64,000 nt of DNA from assembly GCF_016591715.1 (NCBI RefSeq), contig NZ_AP024109.1:3472001-3536000 (forward strand), read 5' to 3'. Below the pieces are notes generated by a model that was given only the letters and a program-made list of their open reading frames with translations, was not told where the DNA came from and searched no databases. Made by a program: the position numbers and the translations under genes. This document shows, one piece after another, positions 37,970-46,768 of this stretch (position 1 is the first letter of the stretch; each line of letters starts with the position of its first letter). This DNA comes from Mesorhizobium sp. J8 (GTDB lineage: Bacteria > Pseudomonadota > Alphaproteobacteria > Rhizobiales > Rhizobiaceae).

Positions 37970-39358
37970 TTGGCACGTGAGAAGGACGCGGACCGCAGCG
38001 TTCGCGGAAAACAAGGACATCAACTCGGGCCGGAAGCCAAGGATCCGACCCGGGCCGTTGTCATTGTGCCCGTTCTTACCCGCCAGCCGCGCGGCGACGA
38101 GGAAACCAACCGTCCGCGTCTGACACGCTCGGCCGATGCCCGCCACGACGAGGCGGTCGGACTTGCCAGCGCCATCGATCTCAATCCGGTTCACACGGCC
38201 GTGGTGACGGTCGCCGATCCGCGGCCGGCGACGCTGCTCGGCAGCGGCAAGGTGGCCGAATTCGCCGACATCGTGAAGGAGCGCAAGGCGGAGTTGGTCA
38301 TCGTCGACCATCCGCTGACGCCGGTGCAGCAGCGCAATCTCGAAAAGGAACTGAACGCCAAGGTGCTCGACCGCACCGGACTGATCCTCGAGATCTTCGG
38401 CGAGCGGGCGCGCACCAAGGAAGGCACGCTTCAGGTCGAGCTTGCGCATCTCAACTACCAGAAGGGCCGGCTGGTGCGCAGCTGGACCCACCTCGAACGG
38501 CAGCGCGGCGGCGCCGGCTTCCTCGGCGGCCCCGGCGAAACCCAAATCGAATCCGACCGCCGCATCCTGCAGGACAAGATCACCAAGCTGAAGCACGAGC
38601 TGGAAACGGTGCGCCGCACGCGCGACCTGCACCGCGCCAAGCGCAAGAAGGTTCCGTTTCCGGTGGTGGCGATCGTCGGCTATACCAATGCCGGCAAGTC
38701 GACGCTGTTCAACCGGCTGACCGGGGCAGGGGTACTGGCCGAGGACATGCTGTTCGCGACGCTCGACCCCACCTTGCGGCGCGTGCGGCTGCCTCACGGC
38801 ACGCCGATCATCCTGTCGGACACGGTGGGCTTTATCTCCGACCTGCCGACGCATCTGGTTGCCGCCTTCCGAGCGACGCTGGAGGAGGTCGTCGAGGCCG
38901 ATCTGGTGCTGCATCTGCGCGACATCTCCGATCCCGACACGGCGGCCCAGGCAGAAGATGTCGAACGCATCCTTGGCGATCTCGGCGTCGACGCCGCCGA
39001 CACGAACCGCGTGATCGAGGTCTGGAACAAGATCGACCTGCTCGACGAAGGCAATCGCGAGCGGTTGCTTGCCGAAGGGGCAAGCGGCAAGTCGCCGCCG
39101 ATCGCCATATCTGCGGTGACCGGCGAGGGAATAGACACGCTGAAAGCGCTGATCGAGGCCCGCGTGTCGGGCGAGCTGGAAACGATGACCGTGACATTGA
39201 GCCCCGCCCAGCTCGGCCAGGTCGACTGGCTCTACCGCAACGGCGATGTCGTGTCGCGCACAGACAATGAGGACGGCAGCGTCACCCTCTCGTTGACGGC
39301 GACGCACAGCGCCCGGCAGGAAATCGAGAACCGCCTGCATCGCAAGAACGGCAGCTAA
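37970..39358 (+). CDS. hflX: GTPase HflX
   Basis: A 462-residue ribosome-associated GTPase that splits stalled or heat-damaged ribosomes. The N-terminal HflX domain contains RPATLLGSGKVAEFADIV and a glycine-rich RQRGGAGFLGGPGETQIE. The G domain has G1 GYTNAGKSTLFN, G3 DTVGF and G4 NKIDLL. The start codon is TTG at 37970, directly adjacent to the hfq stop; GGCGCC before it is a weak ribosome binding site, so translation probably depends on hfq. The N-terminal 30 residues are polar and variable. Confidence 0.93.
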   Translation: MAREKDADRSVRGKQGHQLGPEAKDPTRAVVIVPVLTRQPRGDEETNRPRLTRSADARHDEAVGLASAIDLNPVHTAVVTVADPRPATLLGSGKVAEFADIVKERKAELVIVDHPLTPVQQRNLEKELNAKVLDRTGLILEIFGERARTKEGTLQVELAHLNYQKGRLVRSWTHLERQRGGAGFLGGPGETQIESDRRILQDKITKLKHELETVRRTRDLHRAKRKKVPFPVVAIVGYTNAGKSTLFNRLTGAGVLAEDMLFATLDPTLRRVRLPHGTPIILSDTVGFISDLPTHLVAAFRATLEEVVEADLVLHLRDISDPDTAAQAEDVERILGDLGVDAADTNRVIEVWNKIDLLDEGNRERLLAEGASGKSPPIAISAVTGEGIDTLKALIEARVSGELETMTVTLSPAQLGQVDWLYRNGDVVSRTDNEDGSVTLSLTATHSARQEIENRLHRKNGS

Positions 39359-39366
39359 CCGGCTGT

Positions 39367-40191
39367 TTACTTGGCGCTTTTGGCCTGCTGCCAGAGCGCT
39401 TCCATCTCGTCGAGCGTCGCCTTCTCCAGCGAACCGCCGGAAGCTGCCAGGGCCTGCTCGACATAGTGGAATCGCGAGCGGAATTTTTCGTTCGTGCCGC
39501 TGAGCGCCGCTTCCGAATCGAGCTTGAGGTGGCGGCCGAGATTGACGACGGCAAACAGCATGTCCCCGAACTCGTCCTTGATGGGCGCGGCGTCGCCCGT
39601 GGCGAGCGCTTCGCGCAATTCACCGATCTCTTCCTCGATCTTGTCGAGGATCGGTGCCGCCTCGCTCCAGTCGAAGCCGACACGCGCTGCTTTCTCCTGC
39701 AGCTTCAGCGCGCGCGTCAGGGCAGGGAGCGCCACCGGCACGCTGTCGAGATAACCTTTGCCGTGATCCTCCGGATCGAGCCCGCGTGCGATGCGGGCGC
39801 TGCGCTTCTCGGCCTTCTCCTCAGCTTTGATCTTCTCCCACATGCCCTTGGCCATGCCGGCGCTACGCGCCTTCTCGTCGCCGAAGACATGTGGATGGCG
39901 GCGGATCATCTTGGTGGTGATAGCCTCGACGACATCACCGAAAGCGAACTCGCCGATCTCCTCGGCCATCTGCGCGTGGTAGACGACTTGCAGCAGCAGA
40001 TCGCCCAGTTCCTCGCGCAGGTCGTCGAAATCGCCGCGCGCGATCGCGTCGGCCACTTCATAGGCCTCCTCGACCGTGTAGGGCGCGATTGTCGAGAAAT
40101 TCTGCTCGATATCCCAGGGGCAGCCGGTCTTCGGCGCCCTGAGCGCCGCCATGATCTCGATCAGCCGGGAAATGTCTTTTGAGGGTTTCAT
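39367..40191 (-). CDS. mazG: Nucleoside triphosphate pyrophosphohydrolase MazG
   Basis: A 274-residue protein with two tandem MazG domains. The first has the metal site EEAYEV and REELGDLLLQVVYHAQMAEE (residues about 40-80). The second has EEEIGELREAL and DEFGDMLFAVVNLGRH (about 185-220). It hydrolyses NTPs to NMP and pyrophosphate, cleaning up damaged nucleotides and in some bacteria lowering (p)ppGpp. It converges on hflX with only eight bases between stops. ATG 40191 follows a weak ribosome binding site. It is slightly longer than the E. coli enzyme (263). Confidence 0.93.
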   Translation of the reverse strand: MKPSKDISRLIEIMAALRAPKTGCPWDIEQNFSTIAPYTVEEAYEVADAIARGDFDDLREELGDLLLQVVYHAQMAEEIGEFAFGDVVEAITTKMIRRHPHVFGDEKARSAGMAKGMWEKIKAEEKAEKRSARIARGLDPEDHGKGYLDSVPVALPALTRALKLQEKAARVGFDWSEAAPILDKIEEEIGELREALATGDAAPIKDEFGDMLFAVVNLGRHLKLDSEAALSGTNEKFRSRFHYVEQALAASGGSLEKATLDEMEALWQQAKSAK

Positions 40192-40274
40192 CCTGCAAAC
40201 CCTAGCGCGCAGCGCGGCGGGCCACCAATCCCGCCGGCTGGCAAAAGCCTATTGTCCACAGTTGCGCGGACTCT

Positions 40275-41459
40275 CTAGTCGAGCACCGAGACGATCGCCT
40301 TGGCGAGATCATCTATGCCGTCCTCCGGCAGGCCGGCGACGTTGATGCGGCTGTCGCCAACCATGTAGACGGCATGCTCGGTGCGCAGGCGTTCGACTTG
40401 CGCCTCGGTCAGTCCGAGCCGCGAAAACATGCCGCGATGGTCGGCAACGAAATCGAAGCGATCGGAGTTGGACTGCCGGCGCAGCGCCTCCGCAAAGGCG
40501 ACGCGAAGCCTGAACATCCGCAGCCGCATCTCCTCGAGTTCCGTCTCCCAGTCCTTTCTCAGGGCAGCGTCTTCGAGCACCATGCGCACCGCTGCCGCGC
40601 CGTGATCCGGCGGCATCGAATAAAGCGCGCGTGCCGCCGCCAGCATCTGGCTCATCGCCACGTCGGCCTGGGCGCCGTCCTTGGCCATGATCATCGCCGC
40701 GCCCACGCGGTCGCGATAGACGGCGAAATTCTTCGAGCAACTCGAGGCGACGACCATTTCCGGCACCTTGCCGGCCAACAGCCGCAGACCGGCAGCGTCG
40801 GCGTCGAGACCCTCGCCAAACCCCTGATAGGCGATGTCGACGAAGGGCAGCAGCCCGCGCTCCAGGAGGACGTCGGCAACCTTGGCCCATTGCGCGACAT
40901 CGAGATTGGCGCCGGTTGGATTGTGGCAGCAGCCATGCAGCAGCACGACATCGCCGCTGTCGGCCGTGCTGAGCGCCGCCAGCATCTCGTCAAAGCGGAC
41001 GGCGCCGGAAGCGGCATCGAAATAGGGATAGTTGCGAACCTCGAGGCCTGCGGCGCGCATCACCGGCGGATGGTTCGGCCAAGTCGGATCGGACAGCCAG
41101 ACGGTGGCGCCGGGGCGCGTGCGCTGCAGAAGCTCGGCCACCAGCCGGAGTGCGCCCGATCCGCCCGGCGCCTGGGCCGCGCGAATGCGCGAATGGTCGG
41201 CCTTCTCGCCAAAGGTGAGATTGATCATGGCGGCGTTGAATCCGGTGTCGCCGGCAAGGCCGAGATAGGTCTTGGTATCCTGGCTCGCCAGCAGCCGCTT
41301 CTCTGCCTCGCGCACGGCGCGCATCACCGGCGTCCTGCCGTCGACATCTTTGTAGACGCCGACGCCGAGGTCGACTTTGCCGGGCCGCGGGTCGTTGCGA
41401 TAGAGGCCGATCAGGGCAAGGATCTTGTCGGCGGGCGCTGGCTGCAGGGTTTCGAACAT
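40275..41459 (-). CDS. Aromatic/aspartate aminotransferase (class I)
   Basis: A 394-residue PLP enzyme. It starts MFETLQPAPADKILALIGLY, the hallmark of the AspC/TyrB subfamily, followed by DLGVGVYKD (31-39), HNPTGANL (179-186) and the PLP lysine K243 in SSCSKNFAVYRDRVG. It transfers amino groups between aromatic amino acids or aspartate and 2-oxoglutarate. TyrB-like aromatic preference is usual for such rhizobial proteins but not provable here. ATG 41459 has GGAG at eight bases; the longer frame upstream is arginine-rich noise. Confidence 0.9.
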   Translation of the reverse strand: MFETLQPAPADKILALIGLYRNDPRPGKVDLGVGVYKDVDGRTPVMRAVREAEKRLLASQDTKTYLGLAGDTGFNAAMINLTFGEKADHSRIRAAQAPGGSGALRLVAELLQRTRPGATVWLSDPTWPNHPPVMRAAGLEVRNYPYFDAASGAVRFDEMLAALSTADSGDVVLLHGCCHNPTGANLDVAQWAKVADVLLERGLLPFVDIAYQGFGEGLDADAAGLRLLAGKVPEMVVASSCSKNFAVYRDRVGAAMIMAKDGAQADVAMSQMLAAARALYSMPPDHGAAAVRMVLEDAALRKDWETELEEMRLRMFRLRVAFAEALRRQSNSDRFDFVADHRGMFSRLGLTEAQVERLRTEHAVYMVGDSRINVAGLPEDGIDDLAKAIVSVLD

Positions 41460-41575
41460 CGATAGGGCTCCAATGGCGGCGGAGTGATACTGAAATCGAT
41501 CGCGCCGCGCCAGCGGTTTCCTCGGTGCCAGCAATAGGCAAAAGAAATCGCCGGGCAGCGGATTAAAATCCCCAC

Positions 41576-42127
41576 ATGCTCCGTAAACAGGGCATGAAAG
41601 GGTCGATGGTACGCTTCGATATTGTCGGGCAATTGGGGTCGCTGCGGCGTTACGCGCGCTCGCTGACGCGCGACAGCGCCGATGCGGAGGATCTCGTCCA
41701 TGACGCGCTGGTGCGCGCCTATGAGCGGCGCGCGACCTTTCGGTCAAGCGGCAATCTGCGCGCCTGGCTGCTGGCGATCGTGCACAACATCTTCATCGAC
41801 CGCGTGCGCTCGCGCCGCTCCGAAGCGGCGCGCATCGAACAGGCCGGCCTTGTCGCCGACCAAAGCGTGCCGGCCTCGCAGGACCATTCGGTGCGCCTGT
41901 CGCAGGTCCGGGAGGCCTTTCTTTCGCTGCCGGAGGAACAGCGCTCCGCGCTCCATCTCGTTGCGATCGAAGGGCTCTCCTATCAGCAGGCGGCCGAGGT
42001 CATCGGCGTGCCGCTCGGAACGCTGATGTCGCGCATCGGCCGCGCGCGTGCTGCGCTGCGCGAAATGGAGGAGGGCGCAGCGCCGAAAACCCGGACTCAC
42101 CTCAGGATCGTGGGAGACGATCAATGA
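41576..42127 (+). CDS. ECF-type RNA polymerase sigma factor
   Basis: A sigma-70 family protein of up to 183 residues. Region 2 reads SLTRDSADAEDLVHDALVRAYERR and WLLAIVHNIFIDRVRSRR. Region 4 reads SLPEEQRSALHLVAIEGLSYQQAAEVIGVPLGTLMSRIGRAR, the -35-binding helix-turn-helix. It has no region 1 or 3. Three in-frame starts are possible (41576, 41594, 41606); none has an ideal ribosome binding site and the last gives 173 residues. The stop overlaps the anti-sigma gene (ATGA). I see no PhyR/NepR genes nearby, so it is probably not the general stress EcfG, though a paralogue is possible. Confidence 0.88.
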   Translation: MLRKQGMKGSMVRFDIVGQLGSLRRYARSLTRDSADAEDLVHDALVRAYERRATFRSSGNLRAWLLAIVHNIFIDRVRSRRSEAARIEQAGLVADQSVPASQDHSVRLSQVREAFLSLPEEQRSALHLVAIEGLSYQQAAEVIGVPLGTLMSRIGRARAALREMEEGAAPKTRTHLRIVGDDQ

Positions 42128-42897
42128 CCGCCATTGTCGACCCCGTAACCGATGCCGATCTCGACGCCTATGTCGACGACCAACTGGATGTCGCCCGCCG
42201 CATTGAGGTCGAAGCGCACCTTGCCGCGCGCCCGGAAGCGGCGGCGCGCGTGATGTCCGATTTGAGGACGCGCGACGAACTGCGTGTCGCGCTTGCCGGA
42301 CCCGTCGGCATGGCGCGGCCGGCCACGACCGAAGCGGCGCGGCGGCTGGAGAGGGCGCTTGCCAGGGGGCGTATCCTTGCCGTGCTGCAGCGCGCGGCGG
42401 CCGCGGCCGTGCTGGTCGCGGCGGGCTGGCTGGCCAATGGCATTTTCGGGCCGATCGCGGTCACCAAGGTGGTCGCCTCGACGCAGCCGCCGGCCTATGT
42501 CGAGGATGCGGTCCGCGCGCACCGCACCACCCTGGTGCGCGAGACGATGCCGTCGCAGAAAGAGGCGCCGGGCTATGACGCCGACGAGATCCGCGCCGCC
42601 ACGGCGATCGTCATGCCGTCGCTGCCCGACGACTGGAAGATCCGCGACGTCCAGGTCTATCCCTCGCAATTCGGGCCGAGCGTCGAAGTGGCGGTCGAGA
42701 CCAAGGACCTCGGCCTTGTCTCGCTGTTCGCCATCAGGCCGGGCACGTTCGATGTCGTGAAGCCGACGCTCGCGCCCACCGACGACATCTCATCGGCCTA
42801 TTTCCAGATCGGCGAGGTCGCCTATGCGGTGGTCGGACGCGGCGACGCCGGCAGCCTTGACCGCGCCGCCGAGAAACTCGCCAGAACGCTCTACTGA
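42124..42897 (+). CDS. Membrane-bound anti-sigma factor, partner of the ECF sigma
   Basis: A 257-residue protein translated from an ATG inside the sigma stop. The N-terminal anti-sigma domain is recognisable (TDADLDAYVDDQLDVARRIE, VEAHLAARPEAAARV) but lacks the HxxxCxxC zinc motif. One transmembrane helix follows at about 80-98 (VLQRAAAAAVLVAAGWLANG), and a periplasmic domain of about 155 residues has no known family. It should hold the sigma factor at the membrane until an envelope signal frees it. The signal and the target genes are unknown; the next gene could be one. Confidence 0.82.
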   Translation: MTAIVDPVTDADLDAYVDDQLDVARRIEVEAHLAARPEAAARVMSDLRTRDELRVALAGPVGMARPATTEAARRLERALARGRILAVLQRAAAAAVLVAAGWLANGIFGPIAVTKVVASTQPPAYVEDAVRAHRTTLVRETMPSQKEAPGYDADEIRAATAIVMPSLPDDWKIRDVQVYPSQFGPSVEVAVETKDLGLVSLFAIRPGTFDVVKPTLAPTDDISSAYFQIGEVAYAVVGRGDAGSLDRAAEKLARTLY

Positions 42898-42933
42898 AAC
42901 CGACGCTCTACCGAGAAACCAAGGAGAAACCGA

Positions 42934-43650
42934 ATGAACAGCCCCAATCTGGGATACCGAATGGGCACCGGCGTCCAGTCCGGAGCCGTCTATGACGAAG
43001 GCCTGCGCAAGCACATGCTGCGTGTTTACAACTATATGGGCCTGGGCCTTGTCGTCACCGGCCTCGTCGCCTTCTTCGTGGCTTCGACGCCGGCGCTTTA
43101 TGTGCCGATCTTCTCCAGCCCGCTGAAATGGGTGGTGATGCTGGCGCCGCTCGCCTTCGTCATGATCTTCTCCTTCAAGATGCAGACCATGTCGGCTGCG
43201 GGCGCGCAGGCGATGTTCTGGGCCTTCTGCGCCGTGATGGGCCTGTCGCTCGCCTCGGTGTTCCTGGTCTTCACCTCGACCAGCATCGCGCGCACCTTCT
43301 TCATCGCCGCCACGATGTTCGGCGCCACCAGCCTTTACGGCTACACGACCAGGCGCGACCTGACGCAGTTCTCGTCCTTCCTGATCATGGGCCTGATCGG
43401 CGTGGTGATCGCCAGCCTCGTCAACCTGTTCCTCGGCTCGACCGCGCTGCAATTCGCCGTCTCGGTGATCGGCATTGCCGTCTTCGTCGGCCTGACCGCC
43501 TGGGACACGCAGACCATCAAGGAGCAGTATGCGGAGAATTTCGATGCCGAATCGCAGCAGAAGCTCGCCGTGTTCGGCGCCTTCTCGCTCTATCTGAACT
43601 TCATCAACATCTTCCAGCTGCTGTTGAATTTCACCGGCGAGCGCGAATAA
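42934..43650 (+). CDS. Bax inhibitor-1/YccA family membrane protein
   Basis: A 238-residue protein with seven hydrophobic helices and the family's conserved end VSVIGIAVFVGLTAWDTQTIKEQY and YLNFINIFQLLLNF. BI-1 proteins are pH-sensitive calcium or cation leak channels in the inner membrane; the bacterial YccA interacts with FtsH. The paired aspartates of the pH sensor are probably D197 region (AWDTQ) plus the later D. It lies 36 bp after the anti-sigma gene, so it may be in the same operon and regulon. AAGGAGAAACC precedes the ATG. Confidence 0.9.
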   Translation: MNSPNLGYRMGTGVQSGAVYDEGLRKHMLRVYNYMGLGLVVTGLVAFFVASTPALYVPIFSSPLKWVVMLAPLAFVMIFSFKMQTMSAAGAQAMFWAFCAVMGLSLASVFLVFTSTSIARTFFIAATMFGATSLYGYTTRRDLTQFSSFLIMGLIGVVIASLVNLFLGSTALQFAVSVIGIAVFVGLTAWDTQTIKEQYAENFDAESQQKLAVFGAFSLYLNFINIFQLLLNFTGERE

Positions 43651-43686
43651 GCCGAACCGTAGCAGGCAACACTGCTGACCTCGGCT

Positions 43687-43713
43687 GGCCGGAGGGAAAC
43701 TTCCGGCCTTTTT
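43687..43713 (+). terminator. Intrinsic terminator after the BI-1 gene
   Basis: GGCCGGA (43687-43693) pairs with TCCGGCC (43702-43708) and runs into TTTTT. It lies 36 bp after the stop and closes the sigma/anti-sigma/BI-1 unit. Confidence 0.82.
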
Positions 43714-43827
43714 CCTCGCATGCGCACCAAACCGAACACGACCAAGGTGCGATCTGGCTGCCGCGCTTGAGTTCACGCGCGGCCTTTTGCTAGCCTGCCG
43801 GCCAGACCAGCCAGTCGCGAGGATGCG

Positions 43828-44703
43828 ATGGACCAGTTGACGCTTCACGCTGACGGCATCTCGGCGACCATCGTCGGGCAGGGGGCCGAGTTGGTCTCGC
43901 TGCGCGATGGCGATGGCACGGAGCTGCTCTGGCAGGCGGGACCTGAATGGCGCCGCCATTCGCCGGTGCTGTTCCCGATCGTCGGCCGGCTCAAGGGCGA
44001 TCAGCTGCGGCATCGCGGCCAAATCTATCCGATGACGCAGCACGGCTTTGCCCGCGACCGGCGCTTTGACTGGGCGGAGCAGGGGCCAACCTTTTGCTCA
44101 TTGGTCCTGGCGGATGACGCCGAAACGCGGACGCACTACCCCTTCGCCTTTCATTTGGCCATTGCCTACGAGCTGAAGCCCCGGCAGCTTGGCGTGAGGT
44201 TCGTGATCACCAACATCGGCGACGAACATTTGCCGGCCTCGATCGGCGCGCATCCGGCCTTCAACTGGCCGCTGCTGCCGGAATTGCCAAAGGAAGCCTA
44301 CCGGCTGACCTTCGCCGACAATGAGCCGGCGCCGGTGCGCCGCCTGAAAGACGGCTTGCTGCTGCCGGACCCGCAGCCGACGCCCATCCAGGGAAAGACG
44401 CTGCCGCTGTCCGAAAAACTGTTCGTCGATGATGCCGTCATCCTCGACAAGCCGGTGAGCAATAGCGTGCGCTACGCCGCCGGGCGCGGACCGGCGATCG
44501 AGATGTCGTGGCAAGGGTTCAACGAGCTGGGCATCTGGTCCAAGCCCGGCGGCGCGCCGTTCCTGTGCATCGAGCCATGGCACGGTATCGCCAGTCCCGC
44601 CGATTTCGACGGCGAGTTCGCCGACAAGCCTGGTGTCATGCTGATCGAGCCCGGCGGCCGCCGCGAGCTGAGCTACCGGTTCGGCCTCAGCCGGGAACCG
44701 TAG
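43828..44703 (+). CDS. Aldose 1-epimerase family protein
   Basis: A 291-residue galactose-mutarotase-like protein. Typical segments are WRRHSPVLFPIVGRLKGD, the catalytic-site-like QHGFARDRRFDW (H72) and SIGAHPAFNWPL (H149), and GNSVRYAAG-type strands. It resembles the LacX/YeaD branch more than GalM, and may epimerise hexoses or hexose-6-phosphates. The substrate is not set by the sequence. The ATG follows GCGAGGATGCG. The next gene starts three bases after its stop, so the pair is probably co-transcribed. Confidence 0.85.
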   Translation: MDQLTLHADGISATIVGQGAELVSLRDGDGTELLWQAGPEWRRHSPVLFPIVGRLKGDQLRHRGQIYPMTQHGFARDRRFDWAEQGPTFCSLVLADDAETRTHYPFAFHLAIAYELKPRQLGVRFVITNIGDEHLPASIGAHPAFNWPLLPELPKEAYRLTFADNEPAPVRRLKDGLLLPDPQPTPIQGKTLPLSEKLFVDDAVILDKPVSNSVRYAAGRGPAIEMSWQGFNELGIWSKPGGAPFLCIEPWHGIASPADFDGEFADKPGVMLIEPGGRRELSYRFGLSREP

Positions 44704-44706
44704 GGC

Positions 44707-45117
44707 ATGGCATACGCCATCAAGGCCGAGATAGAGGACCCACGGGCGGAAACCTTCGTGTTCGCCGCCCAGAAGACCATGTATGGCGGCAAGCATATCG
44801 TCAATGGCGACGTCGTCTTCCTGTTCGCCAGCGAGAACGAAGGCGGGCAGGGGCTTGTCGCGCGTGGCGTCGTGACTTCTGCGGAGGCCACACCGAGGCG
44901 CCCCGATCTCGAACGACAGACGCCGCGCGTCAGCATTGCCGTGCGTCGCATCGCTCTTGCGGCGAAGCGATTGGGCCGCGATGAGCTCAAGCACTTCAAG
45001 GACTGGAAAGACGAGCGGCCCGAGACCGAGCTCAACTTCAAATTTTACCGTCAGGCGACCAACAAAATCGTCGGTATCTCGGACAAGGCGGCGGCCTTTC
45101 TCGACGGGTTTTTCTAA
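44707..45117 (+). CDS. Uncharacterised protein, possibly PUA/EVE-like
   Basis: A 136-residue soluble protein I cannot assign. The first half (FVFAAQKTMYGGKHIVNGDVVFLFASENEGGQGLVARGVVTSAE, from residue 17) has the rhythm of an EVE/ASCH/PUA barrel: a basic start, a GD-V-F-F strand and a G-V strand. The second half is basic and helical (RRIALAAKRLGRDELKHFKDW), and the end is IVGISDKAAAFLDGFF. A nucleic-acid or modified-base role is conceivable but is fold-level guesswork. It is placed directly behind the epimerase and converges on the ureohydrolase. Confidence 0.65.
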   Translation: MAYAIKAEIEDPRAETFVFAAQKTMYGGKHIVNGDVVFLFASENEGGQGLVARGVVTSAEATPRRPDLERQTPRVSIAVRRIALAAKRLGRDELKHFKDWKDERPETELNFKFYRQATNKIVGISDKAAAFLDGFF

Positions 45118-45135
45118 ACCACCGATCGGATGATC

Positions 45136-46050
45136 TCAGCCGGTCTGCCGGACAACGGCGCCGATCACATTGACGAGAAGCCGTGCGGCGGTCAGCGCCG
45201 ACAGGCTGTCAATGTCTGCGGGAGGGTAAAGCTCGACGAGGTCGAACCCCGCTATCCTGGCCCGCCGGCCGAGGCCCGCGATAAGGTCGATCGCCTGCGC
45301 GTAGGTGAGGCCGCAAGGCGTGCGCGCGGCCACGCCGGGCATGATCGAGGGATCGAGGCTGTCGCAGTCAAACGTGACGACGACACGCGCGCCTTCCGGG
45401 ATATGCTGTAGAGCGGCTTCGACGCCGTGGGCATGAACCTCGCGCGCGGTGACGAAGCGGCTGCCATAGCGCCGCGCCGCTTCTATTTCGGCGGGACGCG
45501 CGCTGCCGACGCTGCGCAGGCCGACCTGCACCATGCCGGCGACATGCGCCATCTCGCTTGCCCGGCGCATTGGGCTCGAATAGCCGTAGTGTTCGCCATG
45601 CACCTCGTCGCGCCAGTCGATATGGGCGTCGATCTGCAGGATCCAGATCGGTCCATAGCCGGCAAAGCCGGCCAGGAACGGAATGACGACGGAATCGTCG
45701 CCGCCGAGCATGATCGGCACGGCCGGCACGGACAGAACCTCGCGTGTCTTCGCCTCGATCCGGGTCCGGTTGCCCGCGTTATCATGCATGGTGGTCGAGA
45801 GGTCGCCGCTATCGATGCAGCAGACCGGCCCGCCATCGAACAGCGGACCGCCGAGGTCGAAATCCCAGTGCCCCAGTAATGGCGCGTCGTCCTGGCTGGC
45901 AGCTCGGACGGCGCCGGCGGCCAAGGCATAGCCGCTGCTGTCCTGGCCGGGATAGGTCGTGCCGTGACCAGCGCCGAAGATCACCGCTCGCGGCACGCGT
46001 CCGTCGGCGAGGCGATCGGGAAGGCCGAGAAAGGAAAACGAGACCGTCAT
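45136..46050 (-). CDS. Ureohydrolase (arginase/agmatinase family) with variant GGDDS metal motif
   Basis: A 304-residue ureohydrolase. The metal motifs are GGDDS near residue 114, DAHIDWRDE near residue 138 and FDCDSLDPSIMPGV near residue 225. The first normally reads GGDHS, and the missing histidine is a Mn ligand. The remaining ligands are intact, so activity is possible with altered metal binding. Agmatinase, guanidinobutyrase or another guanidino acid hydrolase are all possible. ATG 46050 is chosen at the start of family similarity (MTVSFSFLGLPDRLADGRVP); there is no clear ribosome binding site. Confidence 0.82.
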   Translation of the reverse strand: MTVSFSFLGLPDRLADGRVPRAVIFGAGHGTTYPGQDSSGYALAAGAVRAASQDDAPLLGHWDFDLGGPLFDGGPVCCIDSGDLSTTMHDNAGNRTRIEAKTREVLSVPAVPIMLGGDDSVVIPFLAGFAGYGPIWILQIDAHIDWRDEVHGEHYGYSSPMRRASEMAHVAGMVQVGLRSVGSARPAEIEAARRYGSRFVTAREVHAHGVEAALQHIPEGARVVVTFDCDSLDPSIMPGVAARTPCGLTYAQAIDLIAGLGRRARIAGFDLVELYPPADIDSLSALTAARLLVNVIGAVVRQTG

Positions 46051-46166
46051 TTTCTGGATGCTTTCATTGTTGCGCAGCGGCGCGATGGCGGCTTGGGGCA
46101 GGGTAGTTGCTTCGGCCTGGAGTTTTGCGACAATTCGCATCTCAGGCGACAAATGGAGTTACGGTG

Positions 46167-46721
46167 ATGAAGAGTGTTCTAATCTCGGTGGCTCTGTTCC
46201 TTACCACCTTTTCGCCCGCGATGGCCGAGGAGAAACCACGTGCCTCAGACAAGGCGGCGCTTGCCGAGTGCCTGAAATATGTCGGCGATTTTCAAGGTGA
46301 CGTTCCCGGCGTGAACGATACGCCGACGCCGGCTATCCATATCGACAACGCCATCAAGCTCGCCGGACATGAGGCTGCCTCATGCATCAACTACGTGACC
46401 GAGTTGTGTTCCTTCGAGAGCGACGACGGCCGGTCGCAGCTTGGATTGATCGACTGCGCCAACCGCGAGGTTGCCGTGTGGGAGGATCGTCTCAACACGA
46501 CCTATGCGGCGCTGATGGCCAAGGCCCAGCCCAAGGCGCGGGAAGGCTACCGCAAGATGCAGCGCGCCTGGATCGCCTACCGCGACGCGCGATGCGCGGC
46601 GGAAGCGTCCGCCGAAACTGTCAACACCGATCGCCAGAGCAACATCATGGTGAGCTGCGCGCTCGACGCAACAGCCCGGCAGGCGCTGATCCTCGATGAT
46701 GAGCTGTCAGATCTCAACTGA
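46167..46721 (+). CDS. LprI/DUF1311 family secreted protein
   Basis: A 184-residue protein with signal peptide (MKSVLISVALFLTTFSPAMA, cleavage near residue 20). The DUF1311/LprI core has paired cysteines (SCINYVTELC, DCANREVAVWEDRLN, YRDARCAAEAS and SCALDATARQ), probably forming disulfides in the periplasm. LprI of Mycobacterium inhibits lysozyme, which gives the family its name; the role here is unproven. GGAG lies eight bases before ATG 46167. It is divergent from the ureohydrolase. Confidence 0.85.
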   Translation: MKSVLISVALFLTTFSPAMAEEKPRASDKAALAECLKYVGDFQGDVPGVNDTPTPAIHIDNAIKLAGHEAASCINYVTELCSFESDDGRSQLGLIDCANREVAVWEDRLNTTYAALMAKAQPKAREGYRKMQRAWIAYRDARCAAEASAETVNTDRQSNIMVSCALDATARQALILDDELSDLN

Positions 46722-46768
46722 GACGCTGAGCGGGAAATCTCGATGGCAATATCAACCCCGGAGGCATA

